Shown here piece after piece: positions 41,154 to 51,330 of a DNA stretch of 64,000 nucleotides. This DNA is from Oscillospiraceae bacterium. Its GTDB lineage: Bacteria > Bacillota > Clostridia > Oscillospirales > Ruminococcaceae. Both the position numbers and the translations under genes were made by a program. Where the stretch lies: the NCBI GenBank assembly GCA_021203065.1, contig JAJQBX010000018.1, positions 248,001 through 312,000 of the forward strand. The letters are read 5' to 3'. The notes beneath the pieces are model-generated. The model was not told where the DNA came from and made no database searches. It was given only the letters and a program-made list of their open reading frames with translations. Positions within the stretch are counted from its first letter, which is position 1. Every line of letters begins with the position of its first letter.

Positions 41154-41921
41154 TTAGCAAGTGCCCTCTTTCATCGCCTTGACATACGTCCTGAGCTCTT
41201 CCGAAGCATTTTCGCCATGCTTTGCAATAATCCTGACAATTGCACTTCCTACTATTGCGCCGTCGGCGTAGGTGGTGTACTCGGCTACCTGCTCTGGGGT
41301 GCTGATGCCGAAGCCGACGAAGACGGGGATGTCGGTGGCGGATTTCGCTTTTTCGACAATAGACCTTACGTCGGTCGTTATCTTTTCACGGACACCGGTG
41401 ACGCCCATCGAGGAAACGATGTAGAGGAAGCCCTGTGCCTCGGAGGCGATCTTCGTGATTCGCTCGTCGCTCGTCGGGGCTATCATCGAAATTATGTCGA
41501 TGTGGTGAGCTTTTGCCTCTTCCGAGAACTCCGCTTTCTCTTCAAACGGAACATCGGGGACGATTACACCGTCGATGCCGACTGACTCACATTTTGCAAA
41601 AAATCTGTCCTTACCATAGGTGTAGACGGGATTGGCATAGGTCAGAAGCACAAGCGGGACTTGGGTCTTCTTACGCACTTTTTCTACGCAGTCAAAGATG
41701 CCATCGGTGGTCGTGCCGACTGAGAGGGCACGGATATTTGCCTCCTGAATGACTGTTCCCTCGGCAATAGGGTCGGAGAACGGAACGCCGATTTCGATGA
41801 GGTCTGCACCGGCTTCCGCCATGTCGAGGATGTAGTCATAGGTCTTGTCTATGCTCGGGTCGCCTCCTGTAAGGAACGCTACAAAGCACTTTTTGCCCTT
41901 GAGGCTTGCAATTCTACTCAT
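41154..41921 (-). CDS. trpA: Tryptophan synthase alpha chain
   Basis: 255-aa TIM-barrel subunit that splits indole-3-glycerol phosphate into indole and glyceraldehyde-3-phosphate, passing indole to TrpB. The catalytic Glu and Asp are in [12 protein letters not shown]; the phosphate loop GVTGVREKI and the end [10 protein letters not shown] are typical. The ATG at 41921 (GAGGAG nine bases upstream) overlaps the trpB stop by 8 bp; a TTG at 41930 would add only three residues. Last gene of trpEGDCFBA. Confidence 0.97.
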   Translation of the reverse strand: MSRIASLKGKKCFVAFLTGGDPSIDKTYDYILDMAEAGADLIEIGVPFSDPIAEGTVIQEANIRALSVGTTTDGIFDCVEKVRKKTQVPLVLLTYANPVYTYGKDRFFAKCESVGIDGVIVPDVPFEEKAEFSEEAKAHHIDIISMIAPTSDERITKIASEAQGFLYIVSSMGVTGVREKITTDVRSIVEKAKSATDIPVFVGFGISTPEQVAEYTTYADGAIVGSAIVRIIAKHGENASEELRTYVKAMKEGTC

Positions 41922-43107
41922 AAATATCAACTCCTCTGTAGCGTGCTATCGCCGCAACGTCTTTGTCGCCTCTGCCGGAAAGGCAGATGATGATGCTGTC
42001 GTCCGGGCTGAAATCACGGGCTATCTTCATGGCATATGCGACCGCATGAGAGCTCTCGATGGCGGGGATTATGCCCTCGGTTCTTGAGAGATACTCAAAA
42101 GCGTCGACCGCTTCATCGTCGGTTATCGGGACATATTCGGCACGTCCGGTGTCCTTGAGGTTTGCGTGCTCGGGACCGATTCCGGGGTAGTCAAGACCTG
42201 CGGAGATGGAATAGACCTCGTCGATCTGACCATATTCGTTCTGGCAGAAGTAGGACTTCATGCCGTGGAAGATGCCTAATTTGCCCTTTGCCATGGTTGC
42301 GGCGTGCTTGTCAGTGTCGATTCCCTTTCCTGCCGCTTCGCAGCCGATGAGGCGGACGCCCTCATCAGGAATGAAGTGATAGAACATTCCCATGGCGTTG
42401 CTTCCTCCGCCAACGCAGGCAAGAACTGCCGCAGGAAGCTTGCCCTCTTTCTCTAAGATCTGAGCCCTCGCTTCACGGCTGATGACGCTCTGGAAATCCC
42501 TGACTATCGTCGGAAACGGGTGCGGTCCCATGACGCTTCCCAAAACATAGTGGGTGTCGCTGACTCTGTTTGTCCATTCACGCATGGTTTCGTTTACGGC
42601 GTCCTTGAGGACTCTTGTGCCGCTTTCTACCGGGTGCACTTTCGCACCCAAGAGCTTCATGCGATAAACATTAAGAGCCTGCCTCTCGCAGTCGATAGCT
42701 CCCATATAGACCTCGCATTCCATGTCCATAAGAGCGGCGACGGTTGCGGTTGCCACTCCGTGCTGACCGGCTCCCGTTTCGGCGATGACACGGGTCTTGC
42801 CCATCTTCTTTGCAAGAAGAACCTGCCCCAAGACGTTATTTATCTTGTGCGCACCTGTGTGGTTGAGGTCTTCACGCTTGAGATATATCTTTGCGCCGCC
42901 CAAGTCACGGGTCATCTTCTCTGCATAGTAAAGAAGCGACGGACGCCCTGCATATTCACGCATAAGGCGGTCAAGCTCCCGGTTAAATTCCGGGTCATTT
43001 TTATAGTAGTTATAAGCCTCTTCAAGCTCGTTAACGGCGTTCATCAGCGTTTCGGGAACATACTGCCCTCCGTGGATGCCAAATCTGCCTTTACTGTTTG
43101 TATTCAT
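41914..43107 (-). CDS. trpB: Tryptophan synthase beta chain
   Basis: 397-aa PLP enzyme that joins indole and serine to tryptophan. The PLP lysine lies in GAHKINN, the phosphate-binding loop is GGGSNAMG, and ETGAGQHG is the substrate loop. Standard TrpB1 length. It overlaps trpF by 17 bp and trpA by 8 bp, so the end of the operon is tightly coupled. Confidence 0.98.
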   Translation of the reverse strand: MNTNSKGRFGIHGGQYVPETLMNAVNELEEAYNYYKNDPEFNRELDRLMREYAGRPSLLYYAEKMTRDLGGAKIYLKREDLNHTGAHKINNVLGQVLLAKKMGKTRVIAETGAGQHGVATATVAALMDMECEVYMGAIDCERQALNVYRMKLLGAKVHPVESGTRVLKDAVNETMREWTNRVSDTHYVLGSVMGPHPFPTIVRDFQSVISREARAQILEKEGKLPAAVLACVGGGSNAMGMFYHFIPDEGVRLIGCEAAGKGIDTDKHAATMAKGKLGIFHGMKSYFCQNEYGQIDEVYSISAGLDYPGIGPEHANLKDTGRAEYVPITDDEAVDAFEYLSRTEGIIPAIESSHAVAYAMKIARDFSPDDSIIICLSGRGDKDVAAIARYRGVDIYE

Positions 43108-43720
43108 AAGCTCTCACTCTCCTGACTGTTTCCTGTATCTTCAGTTTGTCTTTCTGACCGTCCGTCTCGACTCCGCTTGAGATGTCGAGGGCGAATGCAT
43201 TCTTTTCGGCTGCCATTTTCAAAGCCTCGTCAAGGTTGCTTAGATTGATTCCTCCTGCCAAGAAGAAAGGCTTTTCAACATCACCTAAAACGCTCCAGTC
43301 GAAGCTTTCGCCTGTGCCGCCGTATTCGCCTGTTCTCTTGGTGTCGAAGAGGTAGTAGTCGGAATCGTAATCCCTGATGTCATCCCAGCTTACGATTCTC
43401 TGGGCTTTGATTATAGGGAGGCTGCATACGGCTCTTAACTCCCTGATATAGCCGTTGTCCTCGTCGCCGTGGAGCTGGACGAAGCTGATAATCTTCTCAT
43501 CGGCAAGATTGCGGATGAAATCTATGTCGGCATTTACGAAAACTCCGACGGTTTTTATCTCGGGATTCAGGATTTTCCGCAAAGCTTTCGCAGTTTCAAA
43601 GCCTATCTTTCGCTTCGAGCCGGCGAAGACGAATCCGGCGAAATCGGGCTTAAATTCGTTCAAATACTCCGCATCCTCAGGGCGTTTTATGCCGCAGATT
43701 TTGAGTTTTGGCGTCATCAT
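43091..43720 (-). CDS. trpF: Phosphoribosylanthranilate isomerase
   Basis: 209-aa TIM-barrel enzyme converting phosphoribosylanthranilate to CdRP. The catalytic Cys is in [10 protein letters not shown] and the Asp in [22 protein letters not shown] binds the phosphate. It starts with ATG overlapping the trpC stop (ATGA). A separate TrpF is usual in Firmicutes, unlike the TrpCF fusion of enterobacteria. Confidence 0.96.
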   Translation of the reverse strand: MMTPKLKICGIKRPEDAEYLNEFKPDFAGFVFAGSKRKIGFETAKALRKILNPEIKTVGVFVNADIDFIRNLADEKIISFVQLHGDEDNGYIRELRAVCSLPIIKAQRIVSWDDIRDYDSDYYLFDTKRTGEYGGTGESFDWSVLGDVEKPFFLAGGINLSNLDEALKMAAEKNAFALDISSGVETDGQKDKLKIQETVRRVRAYEYKQ

Positions 43721-44490
43721 GCACCTCTCAGTTCCCTTAGCATTGCCGCCTTGTCGGGGCTTCGCATGAAAGTCTCGCCGATGAGGACGGCGTTGACGTT
43801 CTCGTCCTCGAGCCTCCTGACATCATCACGGGTCCTGATTCCGCTTTCGGAGATGAATATTATCTCGGGTGGAACGAGCTTTCTGAGTCTGGCTGAATTT
43901 GTGATGTCAACTGTGAAATCCTTGAGATTACGGTTGTTGACGCCTACAATTCTCGCCCCGGCGGAAAGTGCGGACTTCACTTCTTCCTCGTCGTGAGCCT
44001 CGACTATGCAGGAAAGCCCAAGCTTATCCGCAATGGCGATGTATTTACTGAGCGTTCCGGTGTCAAGGAGTGCGCAGATGAGAAGAACTGCGTCGGCTCC
44101 TATTGTCAAAGCCTCGTAAATCTGGTACTCGTCGACGGTGAAGTCTTTCCGTAAGATTGGAATTCCTACTTCCTGACGGATTTCGCTCAGATAGTCGTTG
44201 CTCCCCATAAAGTACTCCGGCTCTGTAAGGACGCTTATTGCGTCTGCTCCGGCTTTTTCGTAGTCACGGGCTATATCGAAATATGGGAAATCGGGGGCTA
44301 TCAAGCCTTTTGAGGGGGAGGCTCTTTTTACCTCGCAGATGAAAGAAATGCCGGGCTCACGAAGCTTTTGCTCCATGTAAAATGGCTTCTCTTTGCGGAC
44401 AGAAAGTGCCTGCTCCACTATCTCTGGATTCTCAAGCTTTCTTTTTTCGACCCGCTTGACAGTCGAACGGGCAATGTCGTCTAAAATCAT
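43717..44490 (-). CDS. trpC: Indole-3-glycerol phosphate synthase
   Basis: 257-aa TIM-barrel enzyme closing the indole ring. Catalytic segments: CEVKRASPSKG (Lys), VLTEPEYF (Glu), LRKDFTVDEYQ (Lys), GVNNRNLKDF, FISESGI. Full length. The ATG is 2 bp after the trpD stop. Confidence 0.97.
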   Translation of the reverse strand: MILDDIARSTVKRVEKRKLENPEIVEQALSVRKEKPFYMEQKLREPGISFICEVKRASPSKGLIAPDFPYFDIARDYEKAGADAISVLTEPEYFMGSNDYLSEIRQEVGIPILRKDFTVDEYQIYEALTIGADAVLLICALLDTGTLSKYIAIADKLGLSCIVEAHDEEEVKSALSAGARIVGVNNRNLKDFTVDITNSARLRKLVPPEIIFISESGIRTRDDVRRLEDENVNAVLIGETFMRSPDKAAMLRELRGA

Positions 44491-44492
44491 AA

Positions 44493-45515
44493 TTATTCCT
44501 CGTTTGAAAGCCTTATGAGCTCTTCAAGCTTAGCATAAGCCTTGCCGGAATCGATAAGCTCCCCTGCCAAGGCTACGCAGTCCTTGAGAGTGCCGTTTGC
44601 TCCGCCGATGTAAAGACCCAAGGCACTGTTCAAAAGCACCGCATCACGCTTTGCGCCTCTTTCCTCGCCCTTGAGGATTCTTCTTGCAGTTTCGGCGTTT
44701 TCTTCGGGAGTGCCGCCTCTGAGGGCATCCGGCTCGGCTCTCTTAAGACCGACCTGCTCTGGGCTCAGGAAGAAGCTTACCGCTCTGCCGTTATTGATCT
44801 CGCTTATGGTGGTTGTGTCGCATACGGTGGCTTCATCGAGTCCGTCGTGACCGTGAACTACCATTGCACGCTTGATTCCAAGCTTTATAAGAACCTCCGA
44901 CAGCGGAGTCACAAGCTTTTCGTCATATACTCCCAAGACCTGAAGCTTCGCTTTTGCAGGGTTTGCCAAAGGTCCCAAGACATTGAAGATGTTTCTTATT
45001 CCTATCTCACGTCTGACGGGTGCTGCGTATCTCATTGCAGAATGATAGGTCTGTGCGAACATGAAGCACATGCCCATCTTATTGAGGAGATCCATGTTCT
45101 TCTCAGGCGTCAGGTTGACGTTCACGCCAAGACGCTCGAGACAGTCGACGCTTCCGCACTTTGAGGACATGCTGCGGTTGCCGTGCTTGCCTATCTTCAC
45201 CCCGCCTGCACCAATTACGAATGCTGAAATTGTCGAGACGTTGATGGTATAGGCGGCGTCTCCGCCAGTTCCTACTATATCGAGAACGTCCATGTCGCCG
45301 GTGTCCATCGGGAGGCTCTTTTCACGTAAGACCGTTGCGCAGGCGGTTATCTCGTCAATAGTCTCGCCTTTCATCCGAAGAGCCGCCAAGAATGCGCCCA
45401 TCTGTGCATTGGTGGTCTTGCCCTCCATTATGTCGCCGAAAACGGCTTTCATCTCGTCGAAAGTAAGATCCTCTCTTTCTACGACCTTACCTATCATTTC
45501 CTGAATTCTTTCCAT
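44493..45515 (-). CDS. trpD: Anthranilate phosphoribosyltransferase
   Basis: 340-aa enzyme adding phosphoribosyl to anthranilate. PRPP-binding motif DIVGTGGDAAYTINVST, KHGNRSMSSKCGS and the metal-binding GLDEAT are present. It is not fused to TrpG. One base separates it from trpG. Confidence 0.97.
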   Translation of the reverse strand: MERIQEMIGKVVEREDLTFDEMKAVFGDIMEGKTTNAQMGAFLAALRMKGETIDEITACATVLREKSLPMDTGDMDVLDIVGTGGDAAYTINVSTISAFVIGAGGVKIGKHGNRSMSSKCGSVDCLERLGVNVNLTPEKNMDLLNKMGMCFMFAQTYHSAMRYAAPVRREIGIRNIFNVLGPLANPAKAKLQVLGVYDEKLVTPLSEVLIKLGIKRAMVVHGHDGLDEATVCDTTTISEINNGRAVSFFLSPEQVGLKRAEPDALRGGTPEENAETARRILKGEERGAKRDAVLLNSALGLYIGGANGTLKDCVALAGELIDSGKAYAKLEELIRLSNEE

Positions 45516-45516
45516 G

Positions 45517-46092
45517 TCAATTTACCTCCGTTTTGATAAAGTTTTCTATAATTTCTTTGCCCATCGGGGTCATGATTGACTCGGGATGGAACTGAATACC
45601 GAATGTGGGAGCGTCACGATGCTCCACCGCCATCACCGTTCCGTCGTCCGCTTCTGCAATGATTCGGAGAGTGTCGGGGATGGTGTATTTGTCAGCGGCA
45701 AGAGAGTGGTATCTGGCGGCTTGTATGATAGGGGGAAGACCCCGGAAAATCTCGCTTCCGCTTGCTATGTGGATGTCGCTCTGCTTGCCGTGCATCAGTA
45801 CAGGTGCGTAGGTAACGGTTGCGCCATATACCTCGCAGATCGCCTGATGCCCGAGGCATACGCCCAAGATGGGGTATTTTCCGTTGAGCTTTTCTATAAC
45901 CTCTTCGCAGATTCCTGCGTCCTTTGGCTTTCCCGGTCCGGGAGAAATTACAATTCTGTCGGGGCTGAGCTTCTCAATATCTGAGACAGTAATAACATCG
46001 TTTCTCACAACTCTAATATCCGGATCATACTGCCCGATTAGCTGAACAAGATTATAGGTGAAGCTGTCGTAGTTGTCTATAAGAAGTACCAT
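45517..46092 (-). CDS. trpG: Anthranilate synthase glutamine amidotransferase subunit
   Basis: 191-aa class I glutaminase that feeds ammonia to TrpE. Catalytic Cys in LGVCLGHQ, His and Glu in IQFHPESI; start LLIDNYDSFTYN is diagnostic for TrpG/PabA. As the only copy seen it could also serve folate synthesis. It lies 10 bp after trpE. Confidence 0.96.
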   Translation of the reverse strand: MVLLIDNYDSFTYNLVQLIGQYDPDIRVVRNDVITVSDIEKLSPDRIVISPGPGKPKDAGICEEVIEKLNGKYPILGVCLGHQAICEVYGATVTYAPVLMHGKQSDIHIASGSEIFRGLPPIIQAARYHSLAADKYTIPDTLRIIAEADDGTVMAVEHRDAPTFGIQFHPESIMTPMGKEIIENFIKTEVN

Positions 46093-46102
46093 TTGCCGCC
46101 TC

Positions 46103-47566
46103 CTATCTCACTTCGGAAGTGCGTTTTATTGCTTCCGCCATGGCGGTTGCCTTGTTGATGCACTCCTGATATTCGCTTTCGGGGACGCTGTCATAAACGA
46201 TTCCTGCGCCCGCCTGAACGTAGACCTTGCCGTTTTTCTTACTCGCCATTCTTATTGCGATGCACATATCCATATTTCCCTTGAAATCGATATATCCGAC
46301 CGCTCCGCCATAGACTCCACGGTTGACTCCCTCGAGCTCGGAGATTATCTCGCATGCACGATACTTGGGAGCTCCGGAAAGCGTTCCGGCAGGAAGAACG
46401 GCGGAAAGTGCGTCAAACTGGTCGAGGCCTTCCCGAAGCTTGCCTCTGACTGTCGAGGCGATGTGAATTACGTGGGAATACTTGAGAATCTCTTTGTAGC
46501 CCTCGACGTGAACTGTGCCATATTCGCTCACCTTGCCGATGTCGTTTCTTCCGAGGTCGACAAGCATGTTGTGCTCACTGAGCTCCTTTTCGTCCGAAAG
46601 AAGACCTGAGATGAGCTCGTTGTCCTCAGCTTCCGTCCTGCCACGCTTTCTCGTTCCGGCTATCGGGAAGGTGGAGACTCTGCCGTCGCTGATCGAGACT
46701 ATCGTCTCTGGCGAAGCTCCGGCAATCTCACAGTCGTCGTACTTCATGTAAAACATGTAGGGAGACGGATTTATCGTCCTGAGAACACGGTAGGTGTTGA
46801 GTAAGCTTCCCTCAAACTCCGCTTCGAGGCGGTTCGAGATCACAGCTTGGAAGATGTCGCCCTCACGGATATACTCTTTTGTCTTCGTGACCATCCGGCA
46901 ATACTCTTCTTTCGAGAAAAGCGGCTTGAACTCGCCCTTGATTCCGGCGTATTCCTCCGAGTAGGAATGCTCTTTTCTGAGGAGTGTGCAGAGATGATCA
47001 AGCTCCATTACTCCCCGGTTGTAATTCTCCTCGAAATTGTCGGTTTTTATGTTGTTGATGACGATTATCTTCTGTCTGAGCCGGTCGAAGCAGATTACTT
47101 TATCGAAGAGAAGTAGGTCAAAATCGTAGAAGTTGCCGTCGTCCCGAAGATCCAGATTCAGCGTAGGCTCGGCGTATCTTATATAATTATATGAGAAGTA
47201 GCCTACAAATCCGCCTGTGAACGGGGGCAAGCCCTCGACCTTAGGGCTCTTGTACTGAGCCAGAATGTCCCGAAGAACCGAATTCGGGTCGCTCGACTTC
47301 TGCTTAATCGTCACATTCGAGATTATTTCAATATCCTCGCCCTTGCCTCTCACTTCGAGAGCCGGGTCAAAGCCGAGGTAGGAATATCTTCCCCACTTGT
47401 CGCCGCCCTCGACGCTCTCAAGAAGATAATACTTCACGCTCATTTTCTTCAAGATTTTCAGAGTCTGGATAGGTGTCCGCAGGTCGGAATAAATCTCCTC
47501 CGACAGCGGCACGACGCTCATTCCCTCTGCAAGCCTTTTCGCATTTTCATAATTCGGATTGGTCAC
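46103..47566 (-). CDS. trpE: Anthranilate synthase component I
   Basis: 487-aa enzyme making anthranilate from chorismate. The LLES motif near the start (YYLLESVEGGDKWGRYSY) binds tryptophan for feedback inhibition; the chorismate domain shows PAGTLSGAPK, GGAVGYIDF and AGAGIVYDS. The start is GTG at 47566, with AAGGAG upstream. First gene of the trp operon, directly downstream of the T-box. Confidence 0.97.
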   Translation of the reverse strand: MTNPNYENAKRLAEGMSVVPLSEEIYSDLRTPIQTLKILKKMSVKYYLLESVEGGDKWGRYSYLGFDPALEVRGKGEDIEIISNVTIKQKSSDPNSVLRDILAQYKSPKVEGLPPFTGGFVGYFSYNYIRYAEPTLNLDLRDDGNFYDFDLLLFDKVICFDRLRQKIIVINNIKTDNFEENYNRGVMELDHLCTLLRKEHSYSEEYAGIKGEFKPLFSKEEYCRMVTKTKEYIREGDIFQAVISNRLEAEFEGSLLNTYRVLRTINPSPYMFYMKYDDCEIAGASPETIVSISDGRVSTFPIAGTRKRGRTEAEDNELISGLLSDEKELSEHNMLVDLGRNDIGKVSEYGTVHVEGYKEILKYSHVIHIASTVRGKLREGLDQFDALSAVLPAGTLSGAPKYRACEIISELEGVNRGVYGGAVGYIDFKGNMDMCIAIRMASKKNGKVYVQAGAGIVYDSVPESEYQECINKATAMAEAIKRTSEVR

Positions 47567-47586
47567 AAAATCACTCCTTGATATAA

Positions 47587-47945
47587 CAAAAATCGCCCTC
47601 AGTCTTTTTAGACCAAGGACGAGAAATTTCTATTCCCGCGGTACCACCTTGATTTATTTCTCACTAAGAGAAATACCCTCATCGGAGTACAAACATACCC
47701 CTTGCGCTTCACGCACGCATAACGTCATGGAATACTCAGGCTATCCAAAGCAATGCACTCAGCACAACACACTGCGCAAAACTCCCGGCATCAGACCCTT
47801 TGACCATGCCCTCGGCGGTCCATTTGACAAGCTGCAATTCTACGAGGCTCCCAGCCCTTTGGCAACCACAAGGTTTCCAAATGTCCCCGCTCTCTGCAAG
47901 CGCAATACCTGCCGTTATCTCCGCTTCATCGGTTTAAAGTGATTA
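47587..47945 (-). promoter_or_regulatory. T-box leader of the trp operon
   Basis: The conserved T-box sequence AGGTGGTACCGCG is read on the minus strand near 47650-47637 and is followed by the terminator stem CGTCCTTGGTCT / AGACTGAGGGCG (47594-47621) and ATTTTTG. Uncharged tRNA binds and prevents termination. The likely specifier is TGG (Trp) in AAATGGACCG (47822-47820), which fits the genes downstream; the specifier assignment is by position and context. Confidence 0.93.
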
Positions 47946-47954
47946 TCTGCTATT

Positions 47955-47983
47955 ATTATACGCTACCCTGACGGATTTGTCAA
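47955..47983 (-). promoter_or_regulatory. Promoter of the trp operon
   Basis: On the minus strand TTGACA (47983-47978), 17 bp, TATAAT (47960-47955). Confidence 0.85.
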
Positions 47984-48066
47984 GAGGTTTTCTGAAATTT
48001 ATTTCGCATGCCATAAAACGGCTTGGCTAACGCCAAGCCGGCTATTTTCGCTTTCGGCGAAAATAG

Positions 48067-48180
48067 CACCCCTCAGTCTGCCCTGCGGGCATCCAGCTCC
48101 CCTTAACAGGGGAGCCATTTGCGGTTCTGTACTACTGCCTCCCCTGTCAAGGGGAGGTGGCACGAAGTGCCAGAGGGGTG
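48067..48180. repeat. Full copy of the dispersed palindromic repeat
   Basis: From CACCCCTCAGTCTGCC to GCCAGAGGGGTG with GCTCCCCTT-AAC-AGGGGAGC and CCTCCCCTGTCAAGGGGAGG hairpins. It lies downstream of the hydrogenase gene and may serve as its terminator. Confidence 0.75.
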
Positions 48181-48221
48181 CGACCCCGCAGGGGTCGCGT
48201 CGCCGGCGAAGCTGGCGACAA

Positions 48222-49736
48222 TTACTCCGCGATTTCAAACTCATGCTCCGTTTCGAGTGCATTCTTCTTTTCAGCACCTGCCGCATACCGATTGACGGTG
48301 GCACTCGACTTCTCTACAGGTTGAAGCGTTCCCGCTCCGGCTACGCAGCCGCCGGGGCACGCCATGCCCTCAAGAAGATAGCCGTTATATTTGCCGGCTT
48401 TCGCCATCTGCAGAAGCTTCCGGCACTCTTTCAAGCCCTGTGCCGAGGCGGTTTTCACTTCACGCTCCGGGTCGAGCTCATGGATTACGTCGGTGACAGC
48501 CTTTATGACTCCTCCCGAAACGGCGAAGATTCTGCCATCGGCAGTGCCCTCGTTAAGGGGGACTTCCTCGTCGGGGGTTATATCATCGAAGTTTATCTCT
48601 TTTGCCTCGAACATGCCCATCAGCTCTTCGAACGTCAGAACAAAGTCGACGTCGCTTCGGATGCTTCTTCGGGAGGCTTCGAGCTTCTTTGCGGCGCAGG
48701 GACCGATGAACGCTATGCAGGCGTCGGGGTGCTCGCTCTTGACCATTCTGGCTGTCAGAACCATCGGCGTCAGTGCCATTGAGATGTATCCTGCGAACTC
48801 CGGGAAGAGCTTCTTCGCCATTACCGACCACGACGGGCAGCAGGACGTTGCCATAAACGGCTGATTTGCGGGGACATTCTCGACGAAGTCCTTTGCCTCA
48901 TCAATAGCGCATAAATCCGCGCCGATTGCTACTTCTGTGACTCCGGCGAAGCCAAGCTTTTTCATCGCCGCTGTGAGCTTTTCGGGAGTCGCCTTATTCC
49001 CAAACTGACCGACGAATGCCGGGGCTACTATCGCTATTACTTCCTTGCCCGATTTGATTGCATGAATAAGCTGGAATATCTGACCCTTGTCTACAATCGC
49101 TCCGAACGGGCAATTTACGAGGCACATTCCGCAGGAAACGCACTTGTCATAGTCAATCTGCGCTCTTCCCTGCTCATCTGAGTGAATGGCGTCCATTCCG
49201 CATGCGGAGGCACAGGGGCGTTCCATCTTGTTTATCGCTCCATAAGGGCAGACGGAGGCGCACTTGCCGCACTTGATGCACTTAGACTGGTCTATGACCG
49301 ACTTGCCGTGGATAATTTCAATTGCGTGCTTCGGGCAGACCTCTTTACATGGGTGAGCCAAGCAGCCCTGACAGCAGTCGGTGACGTGATAATGGGTCTC
49401 CGGGCAGGCGTTGCAGGCGAATTTGATTATGTTTACAAGCGGCGGATCGTAGTATTTTTCGGAAATTGCCGAAGCGTCAATTCCGTCGGCAACCGATTCG
49501 TGCTGATCAATAGGTCTAAGCGGCAGACCGATTGCAAGGCGAAGTCTCTCCTCAACAATCGCCCTCTCCAAGAATATCGATTCACGGTAAACAGCTTCGC
49601 TTCCCGGGACTATTTTATAGGGCAAATCCGTTATCTTCTGGGCATAATCTCCGCCCTCATATGCAAGCCGGGCAACCTCGGTGAAGACCTTACGGCGTAT
49701 ATCTGTAACTGAGTTATATATTCCTCTCATAGCCAT
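48222..49736 (-). CDS. [FeFe] hydrogenase, group B type, monomeric
   Basis: 504-aa iron-sulfur protein. After a helical N-terminus (1-110) there is a Cys cluster (CNACPETHYHVTDCCQGC), then 4Fe-4S ferredoxin motifs (CIKCGKCASVCPYG; CVSCGMCLVNCPFG), then the H-cluster domain: TSCCPSW (about 296-302), GPCAAKK (about 346) and EGMACPGGC (about 456). The second motif has GPC where group A enzymes have MPC, as in group B hydrogenases. These are thought to handle hydrogen with ferredoxin, but few are characterised. It is single, with no partner subunits or HydEFG maturases in the window. A TTGAAC/TATACT promoter and GAGGTC RBS precede it. Confidence 0.88.
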   Translation of the reverse strand: MAMRGIYNSVTDIRRKVFTEVARLAYEGGDYAQKITDLPYKIVPGSEAVYRESIFLERAIVEERLRLAIGLPLRPIDQHESVADGIDASAISEKYYDPPLVNIIKFACNACPETHYHVTDCCQGCLAHPCKEVCPKHAIEIIHGKSVIDQSKCIKCGKCASVCPYGAINKMERPCASACGMDAIHSDEQGRAQIDYDKCVSCGMCLVNCPFGAIVDKGQIFQLIHAIKSGKEVIAIVAPAFVGQFGNKATPEKLTAAMKKLGFAGVTEVAIGADLCAIDEAKDFVENVPANQPFMATSCCPSWSVMAKKLFPEFAGYISMALTPMVLTARMVKSEHPDACIAFIGPCAAKKLEASRRSIRSDVDFVLTFEELMGMFEAKEINFDDITPDEEVPLNEGTADGRIFAVSGGVIKAVTDVIHELDPEREVKTASAQGLKECRKLLQMAKAGKYNGYLLEGMACPGGCVAGAGTLQPVEKSSATVNRYAAGAEKKNALETEHEFEIAE

Positions 49737-49773
49737 AGCGGCGACCTCTTTTCATATCAATTCTCACGGAGAA

Positions 49774-49802
49774 AGTATAACATATATCCGGGAAAAGTTC
49801 AA
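49774..49802 (-). promoter_or_regulatory. Promoter of the [FeFe] hydrogenase gene
   Basis: On the minus strand TTGAAC (49802-49797), 17 bp, TATACT (49779-49774). Confidence 0.7.
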
Positions 49803-49826
49803 TAGAAGTTTTCTGCCATTTTTTCT

Positions 49827-49862
49827 AAGAAAAGAGCCGCCACTCGGACGACTCTTTCTTAA
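49827..49862. terminator. Hairpin after the GPH transporter gene
   Basis: TAAGAAAAGAGCCGCC pairs imperfectly with GGACGACTCTTTCTTA; A/T runs lie on both sides. Placed to end the lacZ/GPH transcript. Confidence 0.65.
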
Positions 49863-49873
49863 AAATTCCTATA

Positions 49874-51283
49874 TCAGCTGTTTTCACGTCTCTGACGGAG
49901 AATTTCTGAGTTATTGTCAACCTGACTCTTCTTGAGAGGATAGAAAACGAGGAATATGCCGGCAATCGCAAAACCAATCGTCGGAACGAGGGTTGCGATA
50001 TTGTAAATGCCGGTGGTTACCGACGCCTCAAACTTTGTTGCATCTGAATAGCCAACAGCGGTCAAAAGGCTTCCTGTAAGAAGCGATGCGCCTGCCTGCC
50101 CTAACTTACGGGCAAACGAGTAAACGCCGTAGTATTTGCCGTCGTCGCGCTTGCCGTTTTTGACCTCGGCGTTGTCGATAACGTCGATAATCATTGCGAA
50201 GCATATCGCCGAGAACGCGCCGAGCGCCATGTAAGCAAAGAGCTGAATTACAATGTAAACCCAAACGCTCTCAGGGCGTAAAATAAACGCAACGAGATAT
50301 ACCACCGCACCGGCAAACATCGAGACAAATCCAAGCTCGCGTTTGCCAAACTTTCTGGCAAGCTTGGGTGCGAACGCCGCTATTGCTATCATCATTACGC
50401 AGCCGACCATGCTTGCTATCGACTGAGCAGTGGTGTTCTTATAGTAATTTGGGAATACATAACCTGCCATCGAGTTCTGCGCCATCTGGGTCATCAGCAT
50501 GAATACCGTGCCTATGATAAGGAGGATGAGGGCTTTGTCAGTTAAGAGCGTCATAACGATGCCCTTTTCGCCCTCGGCTCTTTCAGCCTTGGCAACGCGC
50601 TTTTTAGCCGGAATATAAACTCTGTCAACAGAGCCGAAAATGCATATCGCGTAAAAGCAAAGGGCGAGAAGTCCGCAGACTATCGCGAATATCAAAACCT
50701 TGCTTGCTACGAGCTCGCTGTCAGCATTGTAAACGAGCAACGGACCCGCAACGCCGATTCCAAGGTTGGCGATTATCGCACCTATGGAACGAGCGGACGA
50801 AAGCTGAGTCCTCTGGTGTGGGTCATCGGTGATTGATGACGCCATCGAGCCATAGGGGATATTTACGCAAGTATAAAATATACTGCCCCAAAGGATGTAT
50901 GTAACGAACATCCATGCAACCCTGACGGCATATGCTGAATCAGCGACAACGCTTCCTGCAAATACGAGTATTGCCAACAGTACGCAGGGTATCGCGCCCC
51001 TAAGCATCCAGATTCTGAACTTGCCGAATTTGGATTTTGACGGGTCGGTTCCGTCAACCAACGTTCCCATTCCGATGTCTGTGAATGCATCGACTATTCT
51101 GGCGGCAGCCATAAGTCCTCCGACCAGTGCGGCTTCTACGCCCATTATGTCGGTATAGAACTTGAGCATCCACGACGACATCAACATAAAGGTAAAGTCG
51201 TTCGCTATGTCTCCGCTGGCATAACAAAGCTTATCCTTCAAGCCAAATTTGCGTGTGCTGAGCACTTGTTTACTTTCTTCCAT
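49874..51283 (-). CDS. GPH-family sugar:cation symporter
   Basis: 469-aa transporter with twelve predicted helices of the glycoside-pentoside-hexuronide (MelB/LacS) family: KLCYASGDIANDFTF at the start, the loop DGTDPSKSKFGKFRIWML after helix 2-3, and a C-terminal KKRD-like tail. It probably imports lactose or another galactoside with sodium or protons, because the gene just upstream in the same operon is a GH2 galactosidase (47 bp gap). GGAGGTAACACA leads to the ATG. Confidence 0.92.
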   Translation of the reverse strand: MEESKQVLSTRKFGLKDKLCYASGDIANDFTFMLMSSWMLKFYTDIMGVEAALVGGLMAAARIVDAFTDIGMGTLVDGTDPSKSKFGKFRIWMLRGAIPCVLLAILVFAGSVVADSAYAVRVAWMFVTYILWGSIFYTCVNIPYGSMASSITDDPHQRTQLSSARSIGAIIANLGIGVAGPLLVYNADSELVASKVLIFAIVCGLLALCFYAICIFGSVDRVYIPAKKRVAKAERAEGEKGIVMTLLTDKALILLIIGTVFMLMTQMAQNSMAGYVFPNYYKNTTAQSIASMVGCVMMIAIAAFAPKLARKFGKRELGFVSMFAGAVVYLVAFILRPESVWVYIVIQLFAYMALGAFSAICFAMIIDVIDNAEVKNGKRDDGKYYGVYSFARKLGQAGASLLTGSLLTAVGYSDATKFEASVTTGIYNIATLVPTIGFAIAGIFLVFYPLKKSQVDNNSEILRQRRENS

Positions 51284-51330
51284 TGTGTTACCTCCGTCCG
51301 ATTATTTTGCTTTTATTTCAAGGACTTGGA

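Noticed and set aside
47559-47942. Plus-strand ORF of 127 aa in the trp leader
   Set aside because: It lies entirely antisense to the T-box RNA and has no RBS or recognisable product.
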